From UBA5009 sp038043185 (GTDB taxonomy: Bacteria > Bdellovibrionota > Bdellovibrionia > Bdellovibrionales > Bdellovibrionaceae): DNA of 58,005 bases. The stretch is taken from NCBI GenBank assembly GCA_038043185.1, contig JBBTCO010000045.1:1-58005 (forward strand), given 5' to 3'. This document shows positions 16,928 to 26,043 of this stretch, in pieces. The translations under genes and the position numbers were made by a program. The notes under the pieces were generated by a model. The model made no database searches, was not told the origin of the DNA, and saw nothing but the letters and a program-made list of their open reading frames with translations. Position 1 is the stretch's first letter. Every line of letters begins with the position of its first letter.

Positions 16928-18052
16928 ATGGATTTATCATTACATCTCGAAGAAAGAACCCTTTACCGCCGAATCGACTGGAGCCTGATTCTAATTATTT
17001 TCTGTCTGAATTTTATTGGACTCATTAATCTCTACAGCGCAACCCATGGTCCCAATTCAAGAGACGTAGAATCTTTGTTTATGAGTCAAATTGTCTGGCT
17101 CCTTGCTGGCTGGAGTATTTTCTTTGCAGTGACGGTTTTTGATTACGTCGTCGTAAGCCGGCTGGCCTATATCATTTATTTTGTTAATTTTATGGCAATT
17201 GTTTATGTCACCTTCTTTGGTAAAGTTGCTCTGGGTGCCCAGCGCTGGATTGATTTTGGTTTTTTTCGTTATCAGCCTTCGGAAACAATGAAGCTTGCTC
17301 TGATTATTTTATTATCTAAAATTCTTGCTAATCGAAATACCATTCATACAGGCATGGGTTTTCGCGAGCTGTTGTTTCCACTACTTATTTTGGTTATTCC
17401 ATTTAGCCTGATTGTCGAACAACCCGATTTGGGAACAGCTCTGATGTTGGGGGCCATTGGTGGATCGATCATTCTTTTTACTCGAGTAAAAAAACGTATC
17501 ATCATTGGCGCACTCATTGTCGGAATGTTCGGAATTTGGGGAGCCTGGAATTATGGACTGCGGCCTTATCAAAAAGATCGAATTCTTACTTTTTTGGCCC
17601 CAGCAAACGATCCCCGAGGAACAGGCTACAATTCCATTCAATCACGAATTGCCGTTGGCAGCGGCCAATTTTTTGGCAAAGGTTTTCGCAAAGGAACTCA
17701 GTCCCAGCTCGAGTTTTTGCCCGAACGTCACACTGATTTTATTTACAGCGTGTTAAGCGAAGAACATGGTTTTGTCGGCAGTTTACTAACCATGGGTCTG
17801 TTTTGTTCGCTTTTTTATTTCATTATCCGAATTGCTTTGAATGCGCGAGATAAGTTTGGATCCTTAATATGCGTTGGTGTGCTCTGCTATGTTTTTTGGC
17901 ATATGTTCATCAATGTCGGCATGGTCATCGGCTTATTACCCATTGTCGGCGTGCCCCTACCCTTATTGAGTTATGGGGGCTCTAGCATGCTGACCACAAT
18001 GGCCGGTTTAGGTCTGGTGTCGAGCGTAGCCTTTCGAAGATATTTATTTTAA
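16928..18052 (+). CDS. rodA: Peptidoglycan glycosyltransferase RodA
   Basis: A 374-residue SEDS-family polytopic membrane protein that polymerises lipid II with PBP2. It has about ten hydrophobic segments. Family motifs are GAQRWIDFGFFRYQPSE (W-I with QPSE), EQPDLGTALML, the large-loop GTQSQLEFLPERHTDFIYSVLSEEHGF, and the C-terminal GVPLPLLSYGGSS. The extracytoplasmic Asp in the EQPD or HTDF segment is expected to be catalytic by analogy with other SEDS proteins. A GGATTTAAGGA ribosome site precedes the ATG. It is the last core gene of the elongasome operon. Confidence 0.96.
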   Translation: MDLSLHLEERTLYRRIDWSLILIIFCLNFIGLINLYSATHGPNSRDVESLFMSQIVWLLAGWSIFFAVTVFDYVVVSRLAYIIYFVNFMAIVYVTFFGKVALGAQRWIDFGFFRYQPSETMKLALIILLSKILANRNTIHTGMGFRELLFPLLILVIPFSLIVEQPDLGTALMLGAIGGSIILFTRVKKRIIIGALIVGMFGIWGAWNYGLRPYQKDRILTFLAPANDPRGTGYNSIQSRIAVGSGQFFGKGFRKGTQSQLEFLPERHTDFIYSVLSEEHGFVGSLLTMGLFCSLFYFIIRIALNARDKFGSLICVGVLCYVFWHMFINVGMVIGLLPIVGVPLPLLSYGGSSMLTTMAGLGLVSSVAFRRYLF

Positions 18053-18072
18053 ACAACTTACTGGAGGATAAA

Positions 18073-18477
18073 ATGCTGTCAAAATTATTTCTTACATTGG
18101 GATTGTTAATTTCACTTTCTGCCATCGCTGAAACCGTGGATATGCAGATTAAAGATATCGAGATCAAAGATTCCACTTCTAAAGAGTCTGGCGGGGCTAT
18201 CGTTATCAGAAAAGAACCTGCGATAAAACTAGCACCTCAATATGAAATCACTCAAGGTGATGAGGAAATCACAGCTGACCCCGCACCCTTACTTGCCCAA
18301 GCCCGAACCAATTGGAAAAAATCCTGCGCTGATTGGAAAAAAGAATTGAAAGAAAATAATCAAGGAAATCAAGTCATCTCTTCAAACTGTGGCTCTATGA
18401 TGTGTGCAGCCAGTGGTGGTGAGACAACTTGTAAATCAAAAGCTAATTACAAAGTGAAAATTAAAGTCGGCCAATAG
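18073..18477 (+). CDS. Small secreted protein, unknown
   Basis: A 134-residue protein with a clear signal peptide (MLSKLFLTLGLLISLSAIAE) and a mature part with three closely spaced cysteines plus one upstream (CADWKK, CGSMMCAA, CKSK), so one or two disulphides are likely. I do not recognise a family. It begins 20 bases after rodA with a strong GGAGGA ribosome site and may be co-transcribed with the elongasome genes. It ends convergent with the TIGR02147 gene, 12 bases away. Confidence 0.75.
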   Translation: MLSKLFLTLGLLISLSAIAETVDMQIKDIEIKDSTSKESGGAIVIRKEPAIKLAPQYEITQGDEEITADPAPLLAQARTNWKKSCADWKKELKENNQGNQVISSNCGSMMCAASGGETTCKSKANYKVKIKVGQ

Positions 18478-18489
18478 GAAAAAGCAGCA

Positions 18490-19305
18490 TTAGCTAGTAA
18501 AAAGATCAATATTAAGACATACGACTTCCTCTGCTTCAGAGTCTTTTGCTGTATCTACAATTTCTTTAATTATTTTGGTTATCTTTTCACGGATGATTGA
18601 AAAATCTTTTTTTGCCACAGACATGGGCGCAGTAAAAAACAACTCATTAGTAGTGCGTGTATCCATTTTCTGGATTGCTTTCATTCGCCAATTTATATGG
18701 TGTTTAGTAACGAAAAAAGATTCGTTAGGAATATGGACATGGGTCTCATTCATTGAATAATATCCATCACTTTCAATGCATAAACCCACTTCTGTTAAAA
18801 ATAGAAGAATTGCCTCGGCATGTTCGCGGGTTATTTTAAATCGCTCTGCTACTTGTGCTAAAGATTGTTTTTTTTCAATGGAAGAGCTCACCCATACAGC
18901 GACATAAATCCAGCTAGAATAAAATTCGGCACGTTGTTCTTGAGTGAGTTCACGATGTTTGTCAAAGCGTTGACTGAGTTTGTTCTTTTGAAATTCAATT
19001 TGAGATTTTTTTTCTAGCCAATATTTTTTAAGAGGTTGATTACCGGCGCGATCAAGATTAATTAAAACAAAAAAATAGTCTTGTTCAAGCTTAGTGTGAC
19101 CGAGATGACCACTAATGAGTGTTGCCTGTTCAAGACTCAAATGTTTAGTGCCCAATAAAATATGCGATAGAAATGTCGGGTGAATATTTGCAATCTCAGC
19201 AAGGCGAGTGAGATTAAAAGTTCTTTGCGCTTTTGCGGCAGCTAACCACACATTTAGATAAACACGATATTCAGAAAATTCAAATATATTTAGTATGTTA
19301 TGCAT
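18490..19305 (-). CDS. TIGR02147-family (DUF4423) regulator
   Basis: A 271-residue protein with the TIGR02147 pattern. The N-terminal helix-turn-helix region reads YRVYLNVWLAAAKAQRTFNLTRLAEIANIHPTFLSHILLGTKHLSLEQA. A central FYSSWIYVAVWV follows the usual YxxW...A region. A second winged-helix-like part (AERFKITREHAEAILLFLTEVGL) precedes the C-terminal VVCLNIDLF. The family is largely restricted to Bdellovibrio-like bacteria and Fibrobacteres and is thought to be regulatory. It is divergent from the secreted HExxH protein at 19419, the obvious candidate target. Confidence 0.85.
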   Translation of the reverse strand: MHNILNIFEFSEYRVYLNVWLAAAKAQRTFNLTRLAEIANIHPTFLSHILLGTKHLSLEQATLISGHLGHTKLEQDYFFVLINLDRAGNQPLKKYWLEKKSQIEFQKNKLSQRFDKHRELTQEQRAEFYSSWIYVAVWVSSSIEKKQSLAQVAERFKITREHAEAILLFLTEVGLCIESDGYYSMNETHVHIPNESFFVTKHHINWRMKAIQKMDTRTTNELFFTAPMSVAKKDFSIIREKITKIIKEIVDTAKDSEAEEVVCLNIDLFTS

Positions 19306-19307
19306 AC

Positions 19308-19322
19308 ATGACTATCGGTCAT
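19308..19322. promoter_or_regulatory. Palindrome between divergent genes
   Basis: ATGAC-N5-GTCAT lies just upstream of the TIGR02147 start codon, in the 113-base divergent spacer. A short TATGCATA palindrome overlaps the start codon itself. Either could be the operator of the adjacent regulator. The role is inferred from position only. Confidence 0.3.
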
Positions 19323-19418
19323 TTTTTCCATTATCTTTAGACTAAAATACTATAGCTGTATGTGCCGCGATGCATTATATTGGGTTTGAAATTGCAACAA
19401 CCAAACAAAGGAAATCAC

Positions 19419-20519
19419 ATGAGAAAGTATAATCGAATTAAAGGAATTTTAGCTATTGTCGCACTGTCTTTTTTAGGCCATGTGTCTCAATCTTGGGCAG
19501 ACGGCGGAGTTGGCACTGGCGGCGGAAACCTAATTCCAGCCAAGCCTAATCACAAGCCCTATCTACCAGAAGCTGAAAAGATACTTTTAGAAATAAGACC
19601 AATGGCACGAGTTGAGCTAAATCAATTAAGAAATTGGTATAGCTGCGATCCTCGTACTTGTGCAACAGATCCATTCATGACAGCGAGAGCAAAATTACTC
19701 TCTGATCCAATCAAGACAAGAAAACTTATTGATTCAGTGAATATTAACATTCTTAAAAATGAACCTTGTAGTGTTGTTGAAGACGGGATCTTACAACATC
19801 GAACTTCAAGCGCTACTTTACCAAACAATATTTGTTTTTCATTGTCTGAGATTGGAAAATATGACGTCAGCAGTGAGAGCTATAATCATTTGAAAAGAAT
19901 GTTAAGAGGTTTGTTTTTTCATGAATTGACTCATCTTCTTGGTGGAAATGAAATTGAGGCTGTGGCGATTCAGAAGATTATTGCTGGTACTGAAGGACTT
20001 GGTGCAGATTCAATTTATGCCAATACCAATATTCAAATGGCAAGTGAAGATCTAAAACGTGCTGTGAAAGAGTTTGACCAGCTTTTGCTAGATATTAGTT
20101 CTAACAAAACTACAGAATTAGCAGTTTGTTCTAAGATGACAAAATTATATTACAATGCAATCTATCATCAAACCGTAACATTATCTGAGCAAGAAGAATG
20201 GATATTTAACCGTGCCATCAATAGACTTATTCTTGCTACACAAGGATATTGTGAAACTGCTGACAGTTATAAACGGCTCTTTGGAACGCGACTGAAAATA
20301 TCGGAGCTCGAGTTTCAATTAAAAGCAATAGAAAATAGGTACGATGATTCTTCAATGACTGAGATAGAATTGGAAAGAGCTCATCGACTCTCATCTAATG
20401 AAGTGGTGTTTCATAACTTGAGCCAGCGATCTCAAAAGTTACTGAGAAAAGAACTGGTTGATGTGAAAAATGATCTGGACACTACATTTAAAACCATTCA
20501 GCTTATGAAAAAATTTTAA
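19419..20519 (+). CDS. Secreted putative zinc metallopeptidase (HELTH)
   Basis: A 366-residue exported protein. The signal peptide covers about residues 1-28 (GILAIVALSFLGHVSQSWA), followed by a Gly-rich DGGVGTGGGN. The motif FFHELTHLLGGNEIEA is an HExxH zinc site, and the Glu residues in NEIEA may supply a further ligand. The C-terminal 150 residues are helical and charged. I do not recognise a MEROPS family. The start at ATG 19419 has AAAGGAAAT upstream and removes 19 residues of a longer frame. A strong terminator follows at 20532. It is divergent from the TIGR02147 regulator. Confidence 0.7.
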   Translation: MRKYNRIKGILAIVALSFLGHVSQSWADGGVGTGGGNLIPAKPNHKPYLPEAEKILLEIRPMARVELNQLRNWYSCDPRTCATDPFMTARAKLLSDPIKTRKLIDSVNINILKNEPCSVVEDGILQHRTSSATLPNNICFSLSEIGKYDVSSESYNHLKRMLRGLFFHELTHLLGGNEIEAVAIQKIIAGTEGLGADSIYANTNIQMASEDLKRAVKEFDQLLLDISSNKTTELAVCSKMTKLYYNAIYHQTVTLSEQEEWIFNRAINRLILATQGYCETADSYKRLFGTRLKISELEFQLKAIENRYDDSSMTEIELERAHRLSSNEVVFHNLSQRSQKLLRKELVDVKNDLDTTFKTIQLMKKF

Positions 20520-20531
20520 TGAAGTAAAATT

Positions 20532-20562
20532 AAATAGCCCTTATCTTTGAGGGCTATTTTTT
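20532..20562. terminator. Rho-independent terminator
   Basis: AAATAGCCC and GGGCTATTT form a stem around a short loop, followed by a T-run on the plus strand and preceded by an A-run. It can serve both the plus-strand HExxH gene (stop 12 bases earlier) and, in reverse, thioredoxin ending at 20612. Confidence 0.85.
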
Positions 20563-20611
20563 AATCTTACGATTTATAGAGGGTAACCCCGTCCCAGCTC
20601 CCCCAATCAAT

Positions 20612-20932
20612 TCAAATATTTTTATTTAAAAAATCCAAGATCGCATCCTTAGCGTGATTGCCCACAAGCTGCCCTACTTCCGACCCCGACTTGAACAATA
20701 ACATGGCTGGAATTCCACGCACTCCATATTTTTGAGGAGTCATTTGATTTTCATCAACATTCACTTTTACGATTTTTACTTTGTCACCAAGCTCTTGCGC
20801 TACTTCTTCTAATTTTGGGGCCAATGAACGGCAAGGACCACACCATTCTGCCCAAAAATCAACCAAGACGGGTGTATTTGATTTCAACACCTCAGAATCA
20901 AAAGATGTGTCTGTTACTGCCATAGTGCCCAT
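20612..20932 (-). CDS. trxA: Thioredoxin
   Basis: Cytoplasmic dithiol reductase, 106 residues. The active site is W30-C31-G32-P33-C34 inside FWAEWCGPCRSLAP, and the conserved cis-Pro lies in GVRGIPAMLLF. No signal peptide is present. The start at 20932 is preceded by GAGGAGG with six bases of spacing. It is a single gene flanked by a terminator downstream and the receiver-like gene upstream. Electrons from it could feed MsrA (46446) elsewhere in the window. Confidence 0.97.
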   Translation of the reverse strand: MGTMAVTDTSFDSEVLKSNTPVLVDFWAEWCGPCRSLAPKLEEVAQELGDKVKIVKVNVDENQMTPQKYGVRGIPAMLLFKSGSEVGQLVGNHAKDAILDFLNKNI

Positions 20933-20986
20933 GAAGAACCTCCTCGAAACAAGCTCAATTTAGACCTAATTTATTTACCTATCAAA

Positions 20987-22021
20987 TCATTTCTTAAATA
21001 GTCCTTTTATAAACTTTCTTCGCAACTCATCTTGCTCTTCATGTTCACTTTTATCCCAGTCTACACTCATCGCTCGTTGTTCTTTTCGAACCTCAGATCG
21101 CTGTAAACTGGATTTTGGATTTAAACTTAGTTTCTTGGTAAATTCATGGTATTTTTTGGTACGTGCCGGCAAACTGTTGCGAGCTTCATTCACTTGTTGC
21201 TGGGGATTAGGCCCATTCTTCGCTTGTTGAAATGAATCTGTCGGTCTTTGCGGCATTTGAGCAATCGAAAACCCATCATTTTCGGAAGTCGTCTCTCTGT
21301 TGGTGTTAAAATTGGATGGATCAGAAGGAGTATTAACTTCTGGATTCAACATAAATTGACTCTTTTTTTCGTCCACATCAATTGAACTAAAATTAGGTGT
21401 TTCCAATTTTTCATTTTCCGGATCCGAACCAATACTCTCAACGTCAGGATTCACATCAAAAGAAGAAGTATTCCCCACTCGATTAACAATTTCTTTACTG
21501 AAACTGTTTGGAACAAGTTGTCCCTTGTCCGATGTATTAATTTTTCCTTCAACAAAAATTTTATCGTCTTCTTTAGCTTTGCCCTTCTGAGTGATTGTGG
21601 CTGCCTCAGTCGATTCGGCGGCAGCAGCCTTAATTAGTTTTTCAACTAACACCTGATCATCTTGATTTGTCATTTTAGCAAGAATTTGAATCAGACGAAC
21701 TGTTGGCACTGGAGCCTCAAGCAACAAATCCATCCGAACTCGAATTAAATCTTCAGGATTGGGCTTCACTCCCGAGGGAAAGATCAGAAGCGCTTTGCCA
21801 TTCCACCGACTCATCTCTTTCAATCTTTTTCCAACCCCCACCGTCGTTACCTTTGGACCTCGCCCATAGGCGATAACAATTTCAGGATTAAATGAAAGCA
21901 ACTTTTCTTGGATGGAAAATTCACTGCTTACCGCAATAACATCGAAACCCACTTTTTTGAGTGAAAACTCGACCGTGGTAAGCTCTGCATAATCGTCGTA
22001 GACCAAAAGAATTTTATTCAT
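20987..22021 (-). CDS. Degenerate response-regulator receiver protein
   Basis: A 344-residue protein with an N-terminal receiver-like fold (MNKILLVYDDYAELTTVEFSLKKVGFDVIAVS) of about 125 residues. The acidic pair is present (DD), but the strand that normally carries the phosphoacceptor reads PEIVIAYGRG, with no Asp, so classical phosphorylation is unlikely. The remaining 200 residues are low-complexity, Asn/Ser/Glu-rich, ending in a basic segment. ATG 22021 is chosen because it starts the domain and follows AAAGGG; a longer frame to 22132 overlaps the divergent Lpt permease. Function unknown. Confidence 0.6.
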   Translation of the reverse strand: MNKILLVYDDYAELTTVEFSLKKVGFDVIAVSSEFSIQEKLLSFNPEIVIAYGRGPKVTTVGVGKRLKEMSRWNGKALLIFPSGVKPNPEDLIRVRMDLLLEAPVPTVRLIQILAKMTNQDDQVLVEKLIKAAAAESTEAATITQKGKAKEDDKIFVEGKINTSDKGQLVPNSFSKEIVNRVGNTSSFDVNPDVESIGSDPENEKLETPNFSSIDVDEKKSQFMLNPEVNTPSDPSNFNTNRETTSENDGFSIAQMPQRPTDSFQQAKNGPNPQQQVNEARNSLPARTKKYHEFTKKLSLNPKSSLQRSEVRKEQRAMSVDWDKSEHEEQDELRRKFIKGLFKK

Positions 22022-22109
22022 CCCTTTATTTTTGAAGATCACTGGCCTTGGGTCAAACTCATGATGAAAAGGTCTAGACATAACTCGGTAAGACCAAAGA
22101 AAATAAGAC

Positions 22110-23207
22110 ATGATCCGCGGAAAAAAAGCCATTCAGTACATATTCTTTGAAACCCTCCCCAGTTTTATCCTGGGTTTAATCGTTTTTATTCTTATTATCC
22201 TTATGTTCCAAGTTCTGCGCCTCACCGAATTTGCCTTGGTTCATGGGGTAGACCTTCAGACAATTGCTCAAATCATCGGGTTCATTTGCATCTCCTTACT
22301 GCCAGTTTTATTTCCTATGAGCTTGCTCTTTGCTGTCATTTTAACTTACTCGCGCCTCAGTCAAGATTCAGAAATTGTTGCGCTCAAGGCTTCAGGTCTT
22401 TCAATGTCGACGCTTGCAGCCCCCGCAGTCATCTTAAGTCTCATCGTTGCTCTGATTTCAGCACAAACATCTTTTCAAATTGCTCCATGGGGAAATCGTC
22501 AGTTTGAGTTGCTTTACACCCGTTTGGGAAATTCAAAAGCAGCTGCCACCATCAAATCTGGAACATTTTCTGAAGGCTTTTTTGATATGGTTGTCTATGC
22601 GAACGAAGTCGACTCGGATAAAGGTATTCTTAAAGATGTTTTTATTTACAACGAGAGGGATACAGAAAATCCATTGACGATTATTGCTAAGGAAGGACTG
22701 GTCATACCGGATGCAAAAAATCCCGGCCATAGCACCCTTCTGAGATTAATGAATGGAGACATCCATCGAAAAGCGAAAACTCATACTAAGATCCGATTCG
22801 AAACTTACGATTTGCAATTGATTGATCCGATTAAACTTGAGGTTAAAGAAAAATCTCCGCAAAGCATGACCTTGCAGGATTTAAGAGCACTGATTATGGA
22901 TACAAAAATAAGTGAAATTGATCGACGTACTTACGAGACCGAGTTTCATAAACGATGGGCTATTTCTAGCTTGTGTTTCGTTTTTGCCTTGATGGGAGTG
23001 GCTTTGGGGATCCAAACCAATCGGCGCCAGCAAAAGGCCGGCGGGATCATTCTGTGCCTTGGGGTAATTATTGTTTATTGGATCATGTACATTGTTCTCG
23101 AGGGAATGGCTCGCAATGGACAAATGGCTCCCGCTTTAGCAATTTGGACTCCAAATGCTATATTCGGCGCAGTCTGCGCTTATTTACTTAAGAAAAATTC
23201 TAAATGA
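22110..23207 (+). CDS. LPS export permease LptF/LptG
   Basis: A 365-residue YjgP/YjgQ-family protein, the membrane half of the Lpt ABC transporter that lifts lipopolysaccharide from the inner membrane. It has three N-terminal membrane spans, a periplasmic beta-jellyroll (about 130-270) and three C-terminal spans. The conserved FPMSLLFAVILTYSRLSQDSEIVALKASG is the coupling-helix region. LptF and LptG cannot be told apart by eye, and no second copy lies in the window. It is divergent from the receiver-like gene with about 88 bases between the chosen starts. Confidence 0.9.
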   Translation: MIRGKKAIQYIFFETLPSFILGLIVFILIILMFQVLRLTEFALVHGVDLQTIAQIIGFICISLLPVLFPMSLLFAVILTYSRLSQDSEIVALKASGLSMSTLAAPAVILSLIVALISAQTSFQIAPWGNRQFELLYTRLGNSKAAATIKSGTFSEGFFDMVVYANEVDSDKGILKDVFIYNERDTENPLTIIAKEGLVIPDAKNPGHSTLLRLMNGDIHRKAKTHTKIRFETYDLQLIDPIKLEVKEKSPQSMTLQDLRALIMDTKISEIDRRTYETEFHKRWAISSLCFVFALMGVALGIQTNRRQQKAGGIILCLGVIIVYWIMYIVLEGMARNGQMAPALAIWTPNAIFGAVCAYLLKKNSK

Positions 23208-23369
23208 AATTTGGATTTTTTTGGAAACAAAAAGTGAGCGATGCAGTAGCATCCATACCACCATGGTCATCCCTGACCACATCGCCCCTCCCATTACTTT
23301 AATGGTAAGTCGAAGAGGATTTTTTTTTCAAAGACTTTTTTCATTATTTTTCACTTTTTAATTAATCGG

Positions 23370-24281
23370 TCAATTTTGTGGATTAAAAAGTGGATTAGTA
23401 TAAAGCTCACATTCAAAAAACAACTTTAAATCTTCGGCATTTCTGACTATTTGTGCGCCGTACATGATGAGCTCTAAACTCCCTGCAAATGAACTCATTA
23501 AAGGGTGTCCGGGCACAACCCAAACTGGGCGACCAATCTCTAGCGCTAGGTGTGCTGTCATCATTGTTCCGCTCTGAAGCTTAGCTTCGCCTATTAGCAG
23601 GGCATGATTCATAGCGGCAATCAGGCGATTGCGGTGTTGGAATAAATGCTTTCGCACCTCTAAGTTCGAATCATATTCACTGAGTACACAGCCTCCGGCA
23701 TCTACGATTGCTTTTAAATAGTTTTTTAAAGGAGGAGGATAAATTTGTTTTAAGCCAGAAGGTAACATCACAAGCGTTGGTTTCCCCAGATCAAGACATA
23801 AGGAATGAGCCATAAAATCAACCCCGCGCGCTCCACCGCTGACAACGGTAAGGTTGGATTCTTTTATAAAAGATCGGAGTTCCGTTTTCATCCAAGCCGA
23901 GGTGTAGGAATGGGGCTCACGACTCCCAACCACTGAAAAGCACGGATTATTTTGCCAACAGTTTTTTCCGATATATGAAAATAAGAGTGGTGGATTTATT
24001 AACTTTTGAAAAGCCACTGGATAATTCGTGTCTCCCCAACAAACAAAATTAATACCGGAATCTTTGTCAGCGCTCACTTTTTCAATTTCACGAATCCACT
24101 GAATTCGCAGATTGTCTTTGTTTGCATGATCAAAAAAACCTTGAGTAAAAAAAACTTCTTCAATTTGACTCCAAGTCTCGAATTGATTGGTCTCAAGCAA
24201 ACTACAGATTAAATCCATCTGCATAAATGAATTAGTTTTAATTTTTTCTAATAAGCGAATCAAAGCGATATGTGAATCCAT
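23370..24281 (-). CDS. dprA: DNA-processing protein DprA
   Basis: Loads RecA on incoming single-stranded DNA during natural transformation. The Rossmann-like core is clear: YPVAFQKLINPPLLFSYIG, VVGSREPHSYTSAW, VVSGGARGVDFMAHSLCL, LPSGLKQIYPP, SEYDSNLEVRKHLFQHRNRLIAAM and SGTMMTAHLALEIGRPVWVVPG. The usual C-terminal winged helix is missing or very short. An ATG at 24281 directly follows a possible GTG at 24284. It lies about 2.6 kb from the split comEC genes, which supports a competence role. Confidence 0.93.
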   Translation of the reverse strand: MDSHIALIRLLEKIKTNSFMQMDLICSLLETNQFETWSQIEEVFFTQGFFDHANKDNLRIQWIREIEKVSADKDSGINFVCWGDTNYPVAFQKLINPPLLFSYIGKNCWQNNPCFSVVGSREPHSYTSAWMKTELRSFIKESNLTVVSGGARGVDFMAHSLCLDLGKPTLVMLPSGLKQIYPPPLKNYLKAIVDAGGCVLSEYDSNLEVRKHLFQHRNRLIAAMNHALLIGEAKLQSGTMMTAHLALEIGRPVWVVPGHPLMSSFAGSLELIMYGAQIVRNAEDLKLFFECELYTNPLFNPQN

Positions 24282-24284
24282 CAC

Positions 24285-24299
24285 TTTGCTGACAGCAAA
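24285..24299. promoter_or_regulatory. Palindrome at the dprA start
   Basis: TTTGCTGACAGCAAA is a 15-base inverted repeat immediately before the dprA start codon. It could be an operator or a small hairpin over the ribosome-binding region; no Shine-Dalgarno sequence is seen there. Confidence 0.3.
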
Positions 24300-24360
24300 A
24301 TAAATTCCAAAAAAGCAAATGACCTGAACTTAGAAAAAATAAAAAAAATTCGGAGGGCGT

Positions 24361-26037
24361 CTAAAGCCTGATTTCATCCTCGGCTTCTTCAGAACTTTCG
24401 ATCTGCGGCATGTCGTCAAGAGTGGGCTCTGGCTCATCGGTTTTTGCTGGGGCATCATCCACGCTCAACTCTTCATCGCCAACCACAGTAGAAACCTCAG
24501 GTGAAGACCCACCGGACGGCAAGGCCCCAACAATATCACCTTTTTGAACATCTTCGAGTGTGTTCAAGATGTAGCCCGTTGAAACGGAATCCGCCACTTT
24601 GACAATTTTTACAGAACCGATTCGACGTTCGTTTATATTGGCATTCGATTTTTCATTTCTGTTTCTGTAGGTTGCATAAACCGGCAAAATGTCGCCTTCT
24701 TTATACCCCTGAGCAGATCCTTGATCTAAAAATACGAAAGTGTTTGCCGCATACATCAAAGTCGACGAACCAAATTGGCCACCAATAATTTTTGAAGCCG
24801 AAGCCTGTTTTTCAGGACCTTCCGAAACGTCAATTTTCTGCATTGATCCCACAACCAGTTTTGAGCCCACTTCGACCCTGAGCAGAGCCTTTTTTACGAT
24901 AGCACGATAGAGGTTTGAACTCTCTTCGACTTTATTAAGTAGCTCAACTTCCCCTTGCACCTCAAAATAGGTTGCTGAACTTAAAAGACCGAGTGAAATC
25001 CGGCTATTTTCTTTTATAACTGTGTATATTTTTTGCGAAGGATTCTCGACTTGTATAAAGACATATTGAAATTCAAATGCAGCACTTGAACCAATTTCGG
25101 TTTCTTTGATCACTCCGACCTCGCCCAGATCTTTATCGGAAATATAATAAGGTAAAGTAACCAGTGGACTGGGTAATAATTTTGGTTTCAAATCCACAAT
25201 TAATTTAGGTTTATCAATGCCCACAACAGAATATGCAGGAAAACTTGGCGGGAGATGCCTAAGCACTGGAATTCGAACTCGAGACCTCGGAGTCGCAAGA
25301 TCACCCTCATCCGGCACTTTCATATCTGCTGATTCAGCATCGGCTTTAGAAATAAGCGGGGGCTCTTCCACCTTTTCCGGAATAGGTTTTTCAGTGACCC
25401 CCAAAGTCGGCGGCTGAGATTTCGTTCCAGGATAAAATCTTAAATTGAGTTCAGGATTGATTTGATGGGGATTAAAAACATTGTCTTTATTCAAAGACCA
25501 AATCTTGGGCCAATAATTGGGCTCTGCAAAAAGCGTTTTCGATAAATCCCACAAGGTATCATTCTTCTGAATAACATAGGATTCGCTGGTTCGATTTCCA
25601 ATAATCTTTTCCCACTGCTCAATATTAGTAGGTTGCTCATTATACTTTTTATATATTCTGTGAAAGCTTTCTTCCGTTCTTAAATCGGGATCGCTGGTGT
25701 CGCCAATAGCTGTGGGACTGGTCGCTTGAGGAACACTTTTTCCTGGCAGTTCTCGAGGAATTGCGATTTCTGTCGGTGGCGGCTTCACTTCTGGCGCCGG
25801 AATCTGTTCAATAGCTGGCGCTGGTGAGGCTTCTAAGGTCGGTTCTGGCGTATCTGGTGCTGCTGGAGTTGAAGTTGAGGGGGCTAAGTCCTCGGGCAAA
25901 TTCAGGTCGTCTTTGGGTGTCGTATTTGTCGGTTGATCACCCATATTAAATTCATCATCCTGAGCCCACGCAACCAAACTCAAGAGATTCAAACAAAAAA
26001 GAATGAAAAGTGTTTTTAGAAAAAAAGTTTTGTTCAC
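24361..26037 (-). CDS. Secreted LysM-domain protein
   Basis: A 558-residue exported protein. A signal peptide (LFILFCLNLLSLVAWAQ) leads into a long Pro/Ala/Glu-rich linker at about 30-120. A LysM module follows at about 152-205: SYVIQKNDTLWDLSKTLFAEPNYWPKIWSLN, then NPHQINPELNLRF, the usual peptidoglycan-binding pattern. The C-terminal 300 residues are beta-rich with no family I can name and end in an acidic tail. It begins 7 bases after the TPR protein gene, so the two form an operon and probably a cell-wall-associated pair. Confidence 0.85.
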   Translation of the reverse strand: MNKTFFLKTLFILFCLNLLSLVAWAQDDEFNMGDQPTNTTPKDDLNLPEDLAPSTSTPAAPDTPEPTLEASPAPAIEQIPAPEVKPPPTEIAIPRELPGKSVPQATSPTAIGDTSDPDLRTEESFHRIYKKYNEQPTNIEQWEKIIGNRTSESYVIQKNDTLWDLSKTLFAEPNYWPKIWSLNKDNVFNPHQINPELNLRFYPGTKSQPPTLGVTEKPIPEKVEEPPLISKADAESADMKVPDEGDLATPRSRVRIPVLRHLPPSFPAYSVVGIDKPKLIVDLKPKLLPSPLVTLPYYISDKDLGEVGVIKETEIGSSAAFEFQYVFIQVENPSQKIYTVIKENSRISLGLLSSATYFEVQGEVELLNKVEESSNLYRAIVKKALLRVEVGSKLVVGSMQKIDVSEGPEKQASASKIIGGQFGSSTLMYAANTFVFLDQGSAQGYKEGDILPVYATYRNRNEKSNANINERRIGSVKIVKVADSVSTGYILNTLEDVQKGDIVGALPSGGSSPEVSTVVGDEELSVDDAPAKTDEPEPTLDDMPQIESSEEAEDEIRL

Positions 26038-26043
26038 AAGAAA

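Noticed and set aside
22071..22132. Longer start for the receiver-like protein reaching 22132
   Set aside because: It would overlap the start of the divergent Lpt permease, and the extra residues precede the receiver fold.
25240..25320. tRNA-like string (TTCGAACTCGAGACC) on the plus strand
   Set aside because: It lies inside the well-supported LysM gene, and no acceptor stem or cloverleaf can be drawn around it.
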